Part shown: positions 27,001 through 35,087 of the stretch, in pieces
Numbering within the stretch: position 1 is the first letter of the stretch
Layout of the letters: each line of letters starts with the position of its first letter
From: Mucilaginibacter_A sp964236465
Lineage (GTDB): Bacteria; Bacteroidota; Bacteroidia; Sphingobacteriales; Sphingobacteriaceae
Direction: 5' to 3'
Assembly: GCA_964236465.1 (NCBI GenBank)
Contig: CAXSBZ010000011.1
Location: 1 to 64,000, forward strand
Length of the DNA: 64,000 nt
The notes under the pieces: model-generated
The model's input: only the letters and a program-made list of their open reading frames with translations
Told to the model about the DNA's origin: nothing
Databases searched by the model: none
Program-made: the position numbers and the translations under genes

Positions 27001-28116
27001 CTACTTCAGCATTTGCGCTAAAGTCTGTGTCAGGTCATCGCCGCGCAAATCTTTGGCAACAATTTTTCCGGTTGGATCGATCAAAAAGTTTCCCGGAATG
27101 GATTGAATGCCGTATAATTTGGCTACGTCATTGTTCCAGAATTTCAGGTCGGAAACGTGGTTCCAGGCCAAATTATCATCTTTTATAGCTTGCAACCAAG
27201 CTTGTTTGCCTTCAGGTTTATCCAAAGAAACACTCAAAACCGTAAAGTTTTTGCTTTTATATTGATTGAAAGCTTTCACCACATTTGGGTTTTCCTGCCG
27301 GCAAGGGCCGCACCAGGAAGCCCAAAAATCAAGCAAAACGTATTTCCCTTTGAAAGAAGACAAGCTAACCGGCTTGCCTGTCGGATCATTTTGTGTAAAA
27401 TCCGGCGCCATAGCCCCAACCGAAGTTCCTTTTAATTTTTCGATGGAGGCTTTATAATCTTTCCCATTATCGCTGTTTTGTACCGCCGGAGCCAAAGTGC
27501 TGAAAAGCGGCATCACTTCGCTGTAACTTGGAGAGGGGCCGCCGAAAGACCGCAACGCATCCATGCTAACAAAAGAGGCCGGATGCTGCTGGATAAATGC
27601 TTTCAAAATCACCTTTTGCTCGGCTTGCAAATCTTTAAATTTATCGGCTAATTTTGGCCGGTCAGCCTCTGTAGCTTGTTGGTATTGAGTGCTCAAAACC
27701 TGCGCTTTATCCAGCACCGGTTTGATGGCAGCGGCCAGTTTTACGTTGTCATCGTTCAGTTTAGAACCCGTGATTTTTGCTGTTTTTACCGAATCTTTTC
27801 CGTTAACCAAAATCGTCCCGTTTTCAAGATACAAATTCAGCACATCAGCACCTCGACCCAAACTGTTAAGGCCGGTTCCTGTGTGGTCAATCAGCAAAAG
27901 TGCCTGTGTAGCTGCACTAATGGTTCCTTTAAACTCGAAAGTCCCGGCGATCAAGGCAACAGAATCGGTCATGTTTTGTCCTTTTTCGCGGTGGATCAAA
28001 AACGCTTTTGCAGGCTGGTTCAGCGTGCCGATTTTTCCTTTCAAATCATAAACAGTTGTTTGTGCACTGGCCAGAAAAGGCAAGGCTGACAACATTAAAA
28101 ATAGTATTTTTTTCAT
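27001..28116 (-). CDS. TlpA-like thiol-disulfide oxidoreductase
   Basis: The 371-residue exported protein has a signal peptide (MKKILFLMLSALPFLASA), an N-terminal DUF4369-like beta domain (about 20-120), a helical linker rich in Lys/Gln (about 130-190) and a C-terminal thioredoxin domain. The active site is WASWCGPCRQENPNVV (about 270-285), with the cis-Pro region GIQSIPGNFLIDPTG. Family members reduce disulfides in the periplasm, for example during cytochrome maturation. It stands alone, convergent with purD. Confidence 0.9.
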   Translation of the reverse strand: MKKILFLMLSALPFLASAQTTVYDLKGKIGTLNQPAKAFLIHREKGQNMTDSVALIAGTFEFKGTISAATQALLLIDHTGTGLNSLGRGADVLNLYLENGTILVNGKDSVKTAKITGSKLNDDNVKLAAAIKPVLDKAQVLSTQYQQATEADRPKLADKFKDLQAEQKVILKAFIQQHPASFVSMDALRSFGGPSPSYSEVMPLFSTLAPAVQNSDNGKDYKASIEKLKGTSVGAMAPDFTQNDPTGKPVSLSSFKGKYVLLDFWASWCGPCRQENPNVVKAFNQYKSKNFTVLSVSLDKPEGKQAWLQAIKDDNLAWNHVSDLKFWNNDVAKLYGIQSIPGNFLIDPTGKIVAKDLRGDDLTQTLAQMLK

Positions 28117-28119
28117 ATC

Positions 28120-28146
28120 AATTTTTATGTGGTAAAAGAAGTATGC
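28120..28146 (+). repeat. Dispersed motif copy (TAAAAGAAGTAT)
   Basis: Flank AATTTTTATGTGG, core 28133-28144. It lies in the 48-bp gap between two minus-strand genes. Confidence 0.7.
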
Positions 28147-28164
28147 CGATTATCAGCAAATTTT

Positions 28165-29349
28165 TCAAATTAATTTTTGATAAGTGCGCCACCAAAGATC
28201 GGGCATTTCCCCGGAAACTGCCAACAAATAATCATCATAATGGCATGGCACCCAATGGAAACGCTCGTTTTTTGAGCCGCCAGTTGGGTACGGAATCTGC
28301 ATCCACAACCGTTCAGACTTTTTACTTTTTACAAAAACCAGTTCATGTTCTTCATGCTTTAAACTCGTTTTATAGATCAGATATTGTGATTTCGGGTGCA
28401 CCGGGAAATCTTTTTTGCGGTTGTAGTAGCCATCAATAAAATACCACACCATCTGCGCCAGCAACATCGCCGTTTGCCCGTTGCTATCATAAGCCGGGTT
28501 AAATTCATAAAAACCGATGGAAGTCAGCTTATCATTAAAACCCGCATAACGACAAATCTGGCAGGCTTCTTCGCCATAAAAACCATTTGGCCCGGCGTTA
28601 AAATTGGCCCCGGCATCGGAAGAACGAATTGCGCCAACATCAAAACTGATCATGCTGGCATTGCGGATCACGGGCTCGGTCAGCTGTATTTTTCCGCTTA
28701 GATTGCCCAAACGGTGTGCATCAAAAAACAGCTTTTCCATCATCGCCAAACGGTCTTGGTTCACAAAGTATGTTTGATAACCCAAATTGCTGAAATTGAA
28801 CAATATATCCGGCTGATGCATAAAGATTTTGTTGAGAAAAGCTGCGGAAGTAGTTTCGATCGTATCCTGAAAATTGTCATCTTCCATATCCAGTTTCGCA
28901 TCCACCACCACCATATCAACTTTCTGCTCCAGCACTTCGTAGGCCAGATATTGTGCGTACGTTAAATCCTGACTGCCGCCAATCAAAATCGGCAAAATAT
29001 CTTTTTTGATCAGTTCGGCCACTACTGTTTTTATAGCGATGTAAGTATCCGTTACGGTTTCGCCACGGCGGATATTGCCCAGATCAGCGATTTTTGTTTT
29101 GTTGCTTCCCTCAAACAAATGGTACAGTTTTTCGCGGACATAATCCGGGCCGAGCGCGCAGCCGGTATTGCCGTCGGCGTTGCGATCTTCCTGCACGCCG
29201 ATGATGGCCAGATCAGGTTTTTGGTTTTCCAAGTCCGGGAAAGATTCGGCAAAAATCCGGATACACGTTCCCAGGCGACCGGTCAAAATCGTGTTTTCCG
29301 GTAATAAACGCGCGGCATCAACCGGCATAAAAAAATCAATCAAAGACAT
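28165..29349 (-). CDS. Arginase-fold protein (formimidoylglutamase-like) lacking usual metal ligands
   Basis: The 394-residue protein follows the ureohydrolase fold: LGPDYVREKLYHL, ILPILIGGSQDLTYAQYLAYE, VDMVVVDAKLDMED, MISFDVGAIRSSDAGAN and GFYEFNPAYDSNGQTAMLLA. In active arginases these blocks read GGDHS, DAHxD and SxDxDxxDP. Here the His of the first is replaced (GGSQD), the second is DAKLD, and the third has lost its second Asp (SFDVGA). The binuclear Mn site is therefore probably absent or altered. The protein may be non-catalytic or have a different activity. The fold is confident, the reaction is not. Confidence 0.75.
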   Translation of the reverse strand: MSLIDFFMPVDAARLLPENTILTGRLGTCIRIFAESFPDLENQKPDLAIIGVQEDRNADGNTGCALGPDYVREKLYHLFEGSNKTKIADLGNIRRGETVTDTYIAIKTVVAELIKKDILPILIGGSQDLTYAQYLAYEVLEQKVDMVVVDAKLDMEDDNFQDTIETTSAAFLNKIFMHQPDILFNFSNLGYQTYFVNQDRLAMMEKLFFDAHRLGNLSGKIQLTEPVIRNASMISFDVGAIRSSDAGANFNAGPNGFYGEEACQICRYAGFNDKLTSIGFYEFNPAYDSNGQTAMLLAQMVWYFIDGYYNRKKDFPVHPKSQYLIYKTSLKHEEHELVFVKSKKSERLWMQIPYPTGGSKNERFHWVPCHYDDYLLAVSGEMPDLWWRTYQKLI

Positions 29350-29400
29350 TTAAGCAGCTTAGTTTCAGCTCAAATATCTGTTATTTATTAGCAACAACCG

Positions 29401-29426
29401 AAATTTATAGTGGTAAAAGAAGCATT
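29401..29426 (+). repeat. Dispersed motif copy, flank AAATTTATAGTGG
   Basis: Core 29414-29425. A diverged minus-strand copy (about 29454, TAAAAACAGTAATC) is coded in the last residues of the M56 gene next to it (IKTVIKPIT). Confidence 0.7.
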
Positions 29427-29434
29427 GAATATGG

Positions 29435-31489
29435 CTATGTTATCGGCTTGATTACTGTTTTTATCGTGCAAAAACCTTTTTGCAGCGTGGTATCAACATT
29501 AAAAACAATGTCTTTCTTTTCAATATGAGGAAACATGGCAGCCAAAAATTTATAAATACGCTCCTGTTCATTTTTCAAAGTATTTGTATTGATGCTTTTA
29601 CCCACCGAAATATAAGAATTACGCTGATCCTTTTTTAGAGCTGTAACCATGTTTTCAGCAGCTTGGTAATTTAAATCGGTAACTTTAAAATTATGTTCTC
29701 GATCCTGGTTTTGGGCAACAGTTGGCTCATAAAATTTATAAAAGAATTCCGGGTTTTTGATGCCATAATCTTTAATGTTTGTGGTGATAGAGATCCAATC
29801 ATTAATTTGGTATGTTTTTACACCGGTTTTCACTTCATGCACAAAACGGAAAACGACGTGATCATTTTCTTCAATACTGCTAAAATCAGGTGCCGTTGGT
29901 TTAAAATTTAAGTTGAGTTTATAACCGTTAACGATTTCCAAAACGGCACTTTTCCATTTGCCGTTTAGATATTTTTGGATGTGTGTGATTTGACCATCTG
30001 CATACCGGACTTTGTTTGCTTCGTATGAAAAAGCATAATTTTGGACTCTATCTACATCCGCTGACTGGAATATCTTAACGTTATCTTTATAAATATTAGC
30101 GGGTAAAATTGTAACAAGCGAATCTCTTCCGAATGTGCTAAAATGAACTTTTAAAGTAATTTCATCTCCAATTTGGAGTGTATTATTTAATTGCTTTTGG
30201 GTATCACGATGAGTTGGCAAAAAATATTTTTTATTGTTATAAACTACTAAAAAACCTTTTATTCTGCCATTTTCTGCATTGAATATGTCAGAAGTTTTGC
30301 TCGCATCCTTATCAACAATATCTTCAATTTTTACAGTTATGGTTTTCCCTTGAACATCTTTTGCAAACTTCTCTTTCTCTTTAAAATCCTCTGTTTCCCG
30401 CCAAGCTTTAAAATCTGCTTCGCCTTTTAGTTGTTCGGGTGTGCGTTTAAGTTTTTGACGATATTTTGTGGTATCAATTTGGTTTGATAAACTTGCCGGG
30501 ATACTGTTTTTAGCATACAATTTTTTGATTTGCTTGATCAGGGACAGATCATTTTTTGATTTTTGAGGTAACGCCTTTTTGTTTTTACTTTCCTTATTGA
30601 TTGCTGAATTCTCTTTTTTCAATCGGGCAAAAGCCAAACAACTGATCAATACCACCGGTAAGATCAATACGTAAACTACTTTTTTCATTTTTGCTGAGGG
30701 TTGGTTAAATAACATGATGATGCGTTTTTTAAGCGGTATTTTACTAAAACTGTGGTAAAGCAATCCTTGCCCGGCTACGGAAAGATGCAGAAGCAGATCG
30801 GCATAAACTTTTTTATCTGTTGAATTTGCCATTACACTATCCACTTCAAACTCATGGTTTTCTTCGATGGATTTGGCATACAGATAGATAAATGGGTTGA
30901 ACCATAAAATGATCTGCGCAATTTTTACCAGTAAGCGGTCAGCCGAATGATACAATTTCACATGTAGCATTTCGTGCGCAATAATCTGCTGCATTTCTTC
31001 CGCAGAAAGTTCCTGCTCGTTCAAAAAAATGTAGTTGAAAAAGGAGCCGTTATTGAGTTTATTGTCTCCACGCAGGATATTTACGCGGCCAACTTTGCTT
31101 AGCTGCTTGCCTTTTATTTTTTTATAAAAGATAATTAAAGTGATGATCAGATGAAAAGCCAATCCGGTTACAGTTATCAGATAAAAATATTTTAGCAGTT
31201 GCATCCAATTTATCGGCTCTGCAATTTGAGCCATATTGATGTCCGTTACATTTGCCGGCCCCATTTGCAGCGTATTGATATAAACCGCCTGCTGTACAAC
31301 CGCAATGTGTTGCTGCTGCGGATTGACCGGAATGGTTAAAACCGGAATGATAAAACTTAGGAATATGGTGGCTAGCAGATACCACCGGTTGATCGTAAAA
31401 AAAGTAAGCTGATGAAGCAGCAACCGATAAAACAGGTAAAAAACAGCGGTGCAGGCCGATACTTGCAGCAGATAAACTAAAGCATTCAT
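29435..31489 (-). CDS. BlaR1-like M56 family membrane metallopeptidase
   Basis: The 684-residue protein has an N-terminal membrane domain (hydrophobic segments near 5-25, 35-53 and 95-120) and the M56 zinc motif HEMLHVKLYHSADR (about 175), followed by another membrane segment near 280. The C-terminal 370 residues are extracytoplasmic and Lys-rich, and do not resemble the beta-lactam sensor of BlaR1. It overlaps the BlaI gene by 4 bp (ATGA), so the pair forms one operon. The signal sensed is unknown. A motif copy at 30501-30512 is read as AKNSIP. Confidence 0.85.
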   Translation of the reverse strand: MNALVYLLQVSACTAVFYLFYRLLLHQLTFFTINRWYLLATIFLSFIIPVLTIPVNPQQQHIAVVQQAVYINTLQMGPANVTDINMAQIAEPINWMQLLKYFYLITVTGLAFHLIITLIIFYKKIKGKQLSKVGRVNILRGDNKLNNGSFFNYIFLNEQELSAEEMQQIIAHEMLHVKLYHSADRLLVKIAQIILWFNPFIYLYAKSIEENHEFEVDSVMANSTDKKVYADLLLHLSVAGQGLLYHSFSKIPLKKRIIMLFNQPSAKMKKVVYVLILPVVLISCLAFARLKKENSAINKESKNKKALPQKSKNDLSLIKQIKKLYAKNSIPASLSNQIDTTKYRQKLKRTPEQLKGEADFKAWRETEDFKEKEKFAKDVQGKTITVKIEDIVDKDASKTSDIFNAENGRIKGFLVVYNNKKYFLPTHRDTQKQLNNTLQIGDEITLKVHFSTFGRDSLVTILPANIYKDNVKIFQSADVDRVQNYAFSYEANKVRYADGQITHIQKYLNGKWKSAVLEIVNGYKLNLNFKPTAPDFSSIEENDHVVFRFVHEVKTGVKTYQINDWISITTNIKDYGIKNPEFFYKFYEPTVAQNQDREHNFKVTDLNYQAAENMVTALKKDQRNSYISVGKSINTNTLKNEQERIYKFLAAMFPHIEKKDIVFNVDTTLQKGFCTIKTVIKPIT

Positions 31490-31854
31490 TTTTCTTCGTT
31501 TTTGTGGATGATGGCTTTGATTTTGTTCAAATCTTCTTCGCTCAACTGTTGTTCTTTTACCAGATGGGAAAAAAGATTTTCGGCAGAATTATCAAAGTAT
31601 CCTGCAAAAAACTTTTTGAAAGAAGCTTTGCGGTATTCAGCTTTGGAGATTGCCGGAAAGTATTCGTAGGTTTTGCCATAAGCTTTAAAAGCTACGTAAC
31701 CCTTTTTTTCCAGCAGGCGCACCACCGACGAAATGGTATTGTAAGGCGGCTTCGGGTCATAGGGCAAAGCATCAATAATGTCTTTGACGAAGCCATTTTT
31801 AAGTCGCCATAAAACCTGCATCACGCGTTCTTCTGTTTTGGTTAGTTCTTCCAT
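31486..31854 (-). CDS. BlaI/MecI/CopY-family transcriptional repressor
   Basis: The 122-residue winged-helix repressor reads MEELTKTEERVMQVLWRL..., with the recognition region PPYNTISSVVRLLEKKGYV (about 40-58) and a dimerisation tail. The upstream in-frame TTG at 31860 lies in the -7 box, so the ATG at 31854 is preferred. In BlaI-M56 systems the peptidase cleaves or inactivates the repressor on signalling. The promoter and a pair of 19-bp repeats directly upstream suggest self-repression. Confidence 0.88.
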   Translation of the reverse strand: MEELTKTEERVMQVLWRLKNGFVKDIIDALPYDPKPPYNTISSVVRLLEKKGYVAFKAYGKTYEYFPAISKAEYRKASFKKFFAGYFDNSAENLFSHLVKEQQLSEEDLNKIKAIIHKNEEK

Positions 31855-31857
31855 AAC

Positions 31858-31888
31858 CAAATGTATAACTTAAAAATCAGTTTTACAA
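31858..31888 (-). promoter_or_regulatory. Leaderless promoter of blaI-M56
   Basis: On the minus strand, TTG (31888-31886) and TACATTTG (31865-31858) are 20 bp apart, and the ATG follows 3 nt after the -7 box. This matches the Bacteroidota sigma consensus and implies an mRNA that starts at or near the start codon. Confidence 0.55.
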
Positions 31889-31923
31889 CTATTTTTTACG
31901 TTACATAACTTATTTTTCAGTTT
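31865..31923. promoter_or_regulatory. Paired 19-bp repeats, candidate BlaI operator
   Basis: ATAACTTA-AAAA-TCAGTTT (31865-31883) and ATAACTTA-TTTT-TCAGTTT (31905-31923) match at all positions except the middle four. They are spaced exactly 40 bp, about four helical turns. The first covers the spacer of the blaI promoter. This is a good place for an autorepressor to bind; no binding data are implied. Confidence 0.5.
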
Positions 31924-31973
31924 AAGCAATTTCATAACAACGATTGTAAGTTTTGGGTTATATATTTCACCAA

Positions 31974-31998
31974 AATTTACCTTATAAAAACAGCATCA
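31974..31998 (+). repeat. Dispersed motif copy (TAAAAACAGCAT)
   Basis: Flank AAATTTACCTTA, core 31985-31996. It lies in the 360-bp region between blaI and the acyltransferase, which otherwise holds the blaI control region, the motif pair at 32139 and no convincing gene. Confidence 0.65.
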
Positions 31999-32138
31999 TC
32001 AAAATATTACTGAGTTCAAAATAATGTTTTGGCTAAAAAAAGGATTAGGAAAGTTTTTTGCGGATGAAAGATTGATTAGCAGCTTATATAAAAAGACCCA
32101 TCAACATTAATTTTGAAGCTGAATTTTTTACTAAACAA

Positions 32139-32213
32139 CATGCTTCTTTTATCACCTAAAAACTCGTATTGCATTTGTACAGCATCAAATTTTTAGGTGA
32201 TAAAAGAAGCATC
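32139..32213. repeat. Long inverted motif pair (23-bp arms)
   Basis: ATGCTTCTTTTATCACCT (from 32140, arm to 32162) and its exact complement (32190-32212) pair over 23 bp around a 27-nt loop. The second arm ends 11 bp from the stop of the acyltransferase, so it may end that minus-strand transcript. It is the longest perfect arm in the window. Confidence 0.75.
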
Positions 32214-32223
32214 AGAAACAGGT

Positions 32224-33321
32224 TTAATCTGAGTTTGGGTAAAGCACTATTTTATTTTTTAAATATTTCCGGATAGGCATATCTAAAAAAACCAGGGTAA
32301 AATATGCCAGTGCAATTAATAAAATCACACACACAATCATCACAATTTCCATCTGGCTCATAGTTGGTTTTCTTTTCTCTACATAACTCATAAACAGCCA
32401 TATAAACGGATAGTGTACCATATACAGCGGATACGAAATTGCTCCTGAAAGCTTACAAATTTTGGTAAATGCAGCCGTTAAGCGGGCCCCGGCACCCAAA
32501 GCAACTAATAATGGAAAGTAAAAGATTACGACCAGAGGATCGATTATCCAGTTGAACTTATCCGAAAAGGGGATTAAAAAAACAATGGCCAGCAGTATAC
32601 CTATCGAAACAAAGCCAAGACGAGATTTGATGATCCAATGAGAACGATAAACCAATATGCCTGCCAAAAAAGAATAAAAAACCCTTGCGCCGCCGCCGCC
32701 GAAACTACCACCTCCCCAGCCTATACTGAGTTGGCCGGCTTTGTGGGATTCATAACAAAGTAAAACTGCGCCAATCACTACCAAAAGCCACAATATTTTG
32801 TTGCGCAGCCTAACCAGGACCAGCGCATAACCAATGTTGGCAATGTATTCCCAAAACAACGACCATGTTGGTGGGTTGAGGTGGAAAAGGTTAAGAAACC
32901 GCTCGTGCACAATCGGGTAAGGAACCATCAGACAAGAAGTTATAAACAGGAGCAGGATTTTGCCTGAATAAACTTCGTGCAAGTTGCTGAACGGATCAAA
33001 CACAAAAGCCAGCAAACCTACCACAGAACCGATGATGACCAGTGGATGCAAGCGGATCAGCCTCAACTTAAAAAAAGAAGTAATCCCTATTTTTTGCAGT
33101 TTATTGTCATAAGCATAAGCAATTACAAAACCGGATAAACAGAAAAAGAAATCGACAGCCAAATAAGCATGCGCAATAAAACTATTGTTGTAATCCGGAA
33201 CGGCAATTTCCATAAAATGAAAGATCACTACCGCAACAGCTGCAATTCCTCTAAGGCCATCTAAAATTTCAAAGTGTTGTTTGGTTTTTAAAAGGCTGAC
33301 AGCGGGTTCTTTTACATCCAT
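32224..33321 (-). CDS. Acyltransferase 3 family (OafA/YrhL-like) membrane protein
   Basis: The 365-residue protein has about ten hydrophobic segments. Near the N-terminus it has FEILDGLRGIAAVAVVIFHFME, the usual RG...H block of acyltransferase 3, and then FFFCLSGFVIAYAY. Such proteins move acyl groups across the inner membrane onto sugars such as O-antigen. A TATGTTTG box 4 nt before the ATG suggests a leaderless transcript. Acceptor unknown. Confidence 0.88.
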   Translation of the reverse strand: MDVKEPAVSLLKTKQHFEILDGLRGIAAVAVVIFHFMEIAVPDYNNSFIAHAYLAVDFFFCLSGFVIAYAYDNKLQKIGITSFFKLRLIRLHPLVIIGSVVGLLAFVFDPFSNLHEVYSGKILLLFITSCLMVPYPIVHERFLNLFHLNPPTWSLFWEYIANIGYALVLVRLRNKILWLLVVIGAVLLCYESHKAGQLSIGWGGGSFGGGGARVFYSFLAGILVYRSHWIIKSRLGFVSIGILLAIVFLIPFSDKFNWIIDPLVVIFYFPLLVALGAGARLTAAFTKICKLSGAISYPLYMVHYPFIWLFMSYVEKRKPTMSQMEIVMIVCVILLIALAYFTLVFLDMPIRKYLKNKIVLYPNSD

Positions 33322-33325
33322 AAAC

Positions 33326-33333
33326 CAAACATA
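33326..33333 (-). promoter_or_regulatory. -7 box TATGTTTG before the acyltransferase start
   Basis: The box lies 4 nt from the ATG on the minus strand. A possible -33 TTG at 33360-33358 is 24 bp away, longer than usual. Confidence 0.4.
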
Positions 33334-33524
33334 ACTACAATTTTTTTATTTTTTTTACAACCAAGACTTTGAAACCAAACGTTGGGAAGATGATATTAAA
33401 TGGTGAAATTTATTTTGATTGATTACCTAATTCAGTCCAATTTATGTTTTGCAATAAAGTTTCAAAGAGCATCCGCAGCTTGTTGCGCTAATGCTGTCCT
33501 GCTTCAATAATCAACCCGAATAGT

Positions 33525-33532
33525 TAAGTTTG
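33525..33532 (+). promoter_or_regulatory. Candidate -7 box TAAGTTTG
   Basis: It matches TAnnTTTG and would give the epimerase gene a short leader of about 20 nt. No clear -33 box. Confidence 0.3.
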
Positions 33533-33557
33533 CCTGGATAATTTCAAAAATACTTCC

Positions 33558-34535
33558 ATGATCTTAATTACCGGCGCAACAGGTTTTCTCGGTTCAGAAC
33601 TTTGCCGGCAATTAATTTTAGCCGGTAAAAACAGTATCCGCTGCACCAAACGCACAAACTCTGTCATACCGAAAATCCTGCTTCCGTTTGCAAAACAGCT
33701 AATTTGGGTTGAAGCTGATTTGCTCGAAATTGATGCCCTAAACGAAGCATTGCAGGATGTGACCGAAGTGTATCATTGCGCGGCTTTGGTTTCTTTTGAT
33801 CCTTCCCACAAAAAACAACTCATCCAAAATAATGTAGAAGGCACGGCCAATTTGGTTAATCTTTGTGTTGAAAAAGGCATTCGTTTGCTCCACGTAAGTT
33901 CGATTGCGGCTGTTGGCGAAGGGAAACCAAATGAGCTGATCAACGAAAACCATCACCTGGAAGAAACGCCGAAAGATAACGCCTACGCGATTTCCAAGTA
34001 CGAAAGTGAGATGGAAGTGTGGCGCAGCATGGCCGAAGGTTTGAATGCGGTGATCGTGAACCCATCTTTAATTATCGGGAAGAATGCAGGTAAAGAAGGC
34101 ACCGGACAGATTTTTGAAACGGTACGCAAAGGACTGAAATTTTACACATCCGGCAGTTGCGGTTTGGTGGATGTGGAAGACGTGGCCAAAGTGATGATCG
34201 GGCTGATGGAAAGCCCAATCCGCAGCGAAAGGTTCATTATCAACGCCGAAAACTGGCCCTACAAAAAGCTTTTTACGGAGATTGCAAACAACTTTAACCT
34301 AAAACCGCCGCAAACCGAAGCGAAATCCTGGATGCTGGAACTGGCTTGGCGCGCTTCTGCTTTGGGTACTGTTTTTACCGGCAAAAAAATGGGCGTGGAT
34401 AAAATTTCGGCACAAGCAGCCAGCCGGATGCAGGATTATGATAATGGCAAAATCAAAGCAGCAATCGGTTTTGAGTTTAAACCGTTGCAGCAATCGATCC
34501 GGGAAATTTGCGAAACATACGTTTCCAACGGATAA
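33558..34535 (+). CDS. NAD-dependent epimerase/dehydratase (extended SDR)
   Basis: The 325-residue protein starts with the extended-SDR cofactor motif MILITGATGFLGSEL. It has VYHCAALVSFDP, LLHVSSIAAVGEG and the catalytic YAISKYESE (YxxxK, about 143-147). The related families include dihydroflavonol 4-reductase-like and sugar epimerases. The strand after the first helix reads LAGKNSIRCTKRT, where relatives usually have a G(H/Y)xVR type loop; the KNSI part is a motif copy (33626-33637). Substrate unknown. Confidence 0.88.
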   Translation: MILITGATGFLGSELCRQLILAGKNSIRCTKRTNSVIPKILLPFAKQLIWVEADLLEIDALNEALQDVTEVYHCAALVSFDPSHKKQLIQNNVEGTANLVNLCVEKGIRLLHVSSIAAVGEGKPNELINENHHLEETPKDNAYAISKYESEMEVWRSMAEGLNAVIVNPSLIIGKNAGKEGTGQIFETVRKGLKFYTSGSCGLVDVEDVAKVMIGLMESPIRSERFIINAENWPYKKLFTEIANNFNLKPPQTEAKSWMLELAWRASALGTVFTGKKMGVDKISAQAASRMQDYDNGKIKAAIGFEFKPLQQSIREICETYVSNG

Positions 34536-34537
34536 AT

Positions 34538-34567
34538 TTTGGGCTTGTATGATTAAAACTACCTTTG
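34538..34567 (+). promoter_or_regulatory. Promoter of thioesterase gene, leaderless
   Basis: TTTG (34538-34541), 18-bp spacer, TACCTTTG (34560-34567), then 3 nt to the ATG at 34571. It is among the best matches to the Bacteroidota consensus in the window. Confidence 0.5.
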
Positions 34568-34570
34568 CAA

Positions 34571-34957
34571 ATGACCACTGACGAACGCATTGAAAACGCC
34601 GTAACGCGGGTTTTCAAAACCGTATTCCCAAATACCACCAACCATTACGACACACTTTTTGGCGGCACGGCCATGATGATGATGGACGAAGTTGCTTTTA
34701 TAACGGCCACGCGTTTTAGCCGCAAAAGGCTGGTTACGGTTTCTTCGGAGAAGATCAATTTCACGGTGCCGATTCCGGCTGGTACAATTATGGAACTGGT
34801 GGGCCGTGTGATCCACATTGGCCGGACGAGCATGAAAGTAATGGTCGAAATTTTTGTTGAACAGATGTATGCCGAAGTGCGTTACCGCGCCATCCACGGC
34901 GAATTTACTTTTGTGGCCGTTGGCAAAGATAAAAAACCGACACCAATTTTAGGTTGA
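34571..34957 (+). CDS. Hotdog-fold acyl-CoA thioesterase
   Basis: The 128-residue protein belongs to the YciA/BFIT-type thioesterases. It shows TLFGGTAMMMMDEVAFITATR (the Asn/Asp-helix region), VTVSSEKINFTVPIPAG and ELVGRVIHIGRTSMKV. It hydrolyses acyl-CoA in the cytoplasm; chain length is unknown. The last residues PTPILG and the TGA stop are all coded by the left flank and core of a motif copy, so the C-terminus was shaped by the repeat. Confidence 0.88.
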   Translation: MTTDERIENAVTRVFKTVFPNTTNHYDTLFGGTAMMMMDEVAFITATRFSRKRLVTVSSEKINFTVPIPAGTIMELVGRVIHIGRTSMKVMVEIFVEQMYAEVRYRAIHGEFTFVAVGKDKKPTPILG

Positions 34958-34970
34958 TAAAAGAAGCATG
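34944..34970 (+). repeat. Dispersed motif copy coding a C-terminus and stop
   Basis: CCAATTTTAGGT then TGATAAAAGAAGCATG. The core is 34958-34969, and the TGA (34955-34957) ends the thioesterase. Confidence 0.75.
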
Positions 34971-34976
34971 ATGGAA

Positions 34977-35070
34977 TATTGTTGATAGTTTATAGCTCAT
35001 AGTTAATAGTTCGTAGCTGATAGTTCATGGCATACGCTGATAGCCGAAAGCCGATTGCTGATTGCTCACA
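34977..35070. repeat. Degenerate tandem repeat (GATAGTTCATAG type)
   Basis: Units such as TTGATAGTTTATAGCTCA, TAGTTAATAGTTCGTAG and CTGATAGTTCATGG repeat with drift, followed by GATAGCCGAAAGCCGATTGC. It fills the gap before the SerB-like gene. No gene is seen here. Confidence 0.6.
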
Positions 35071-35087
35071 CCCCAAACCTCCTACTC

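Noticed and set aside
32024..32110. 28-codon ORF (MFWLKKGLGKFFADERLISS...) between blaI and the acyltransferase
   Set aside because: Too short, no promoter box and no family resemblance; it may be a relic, but I cannot support it as a gene.
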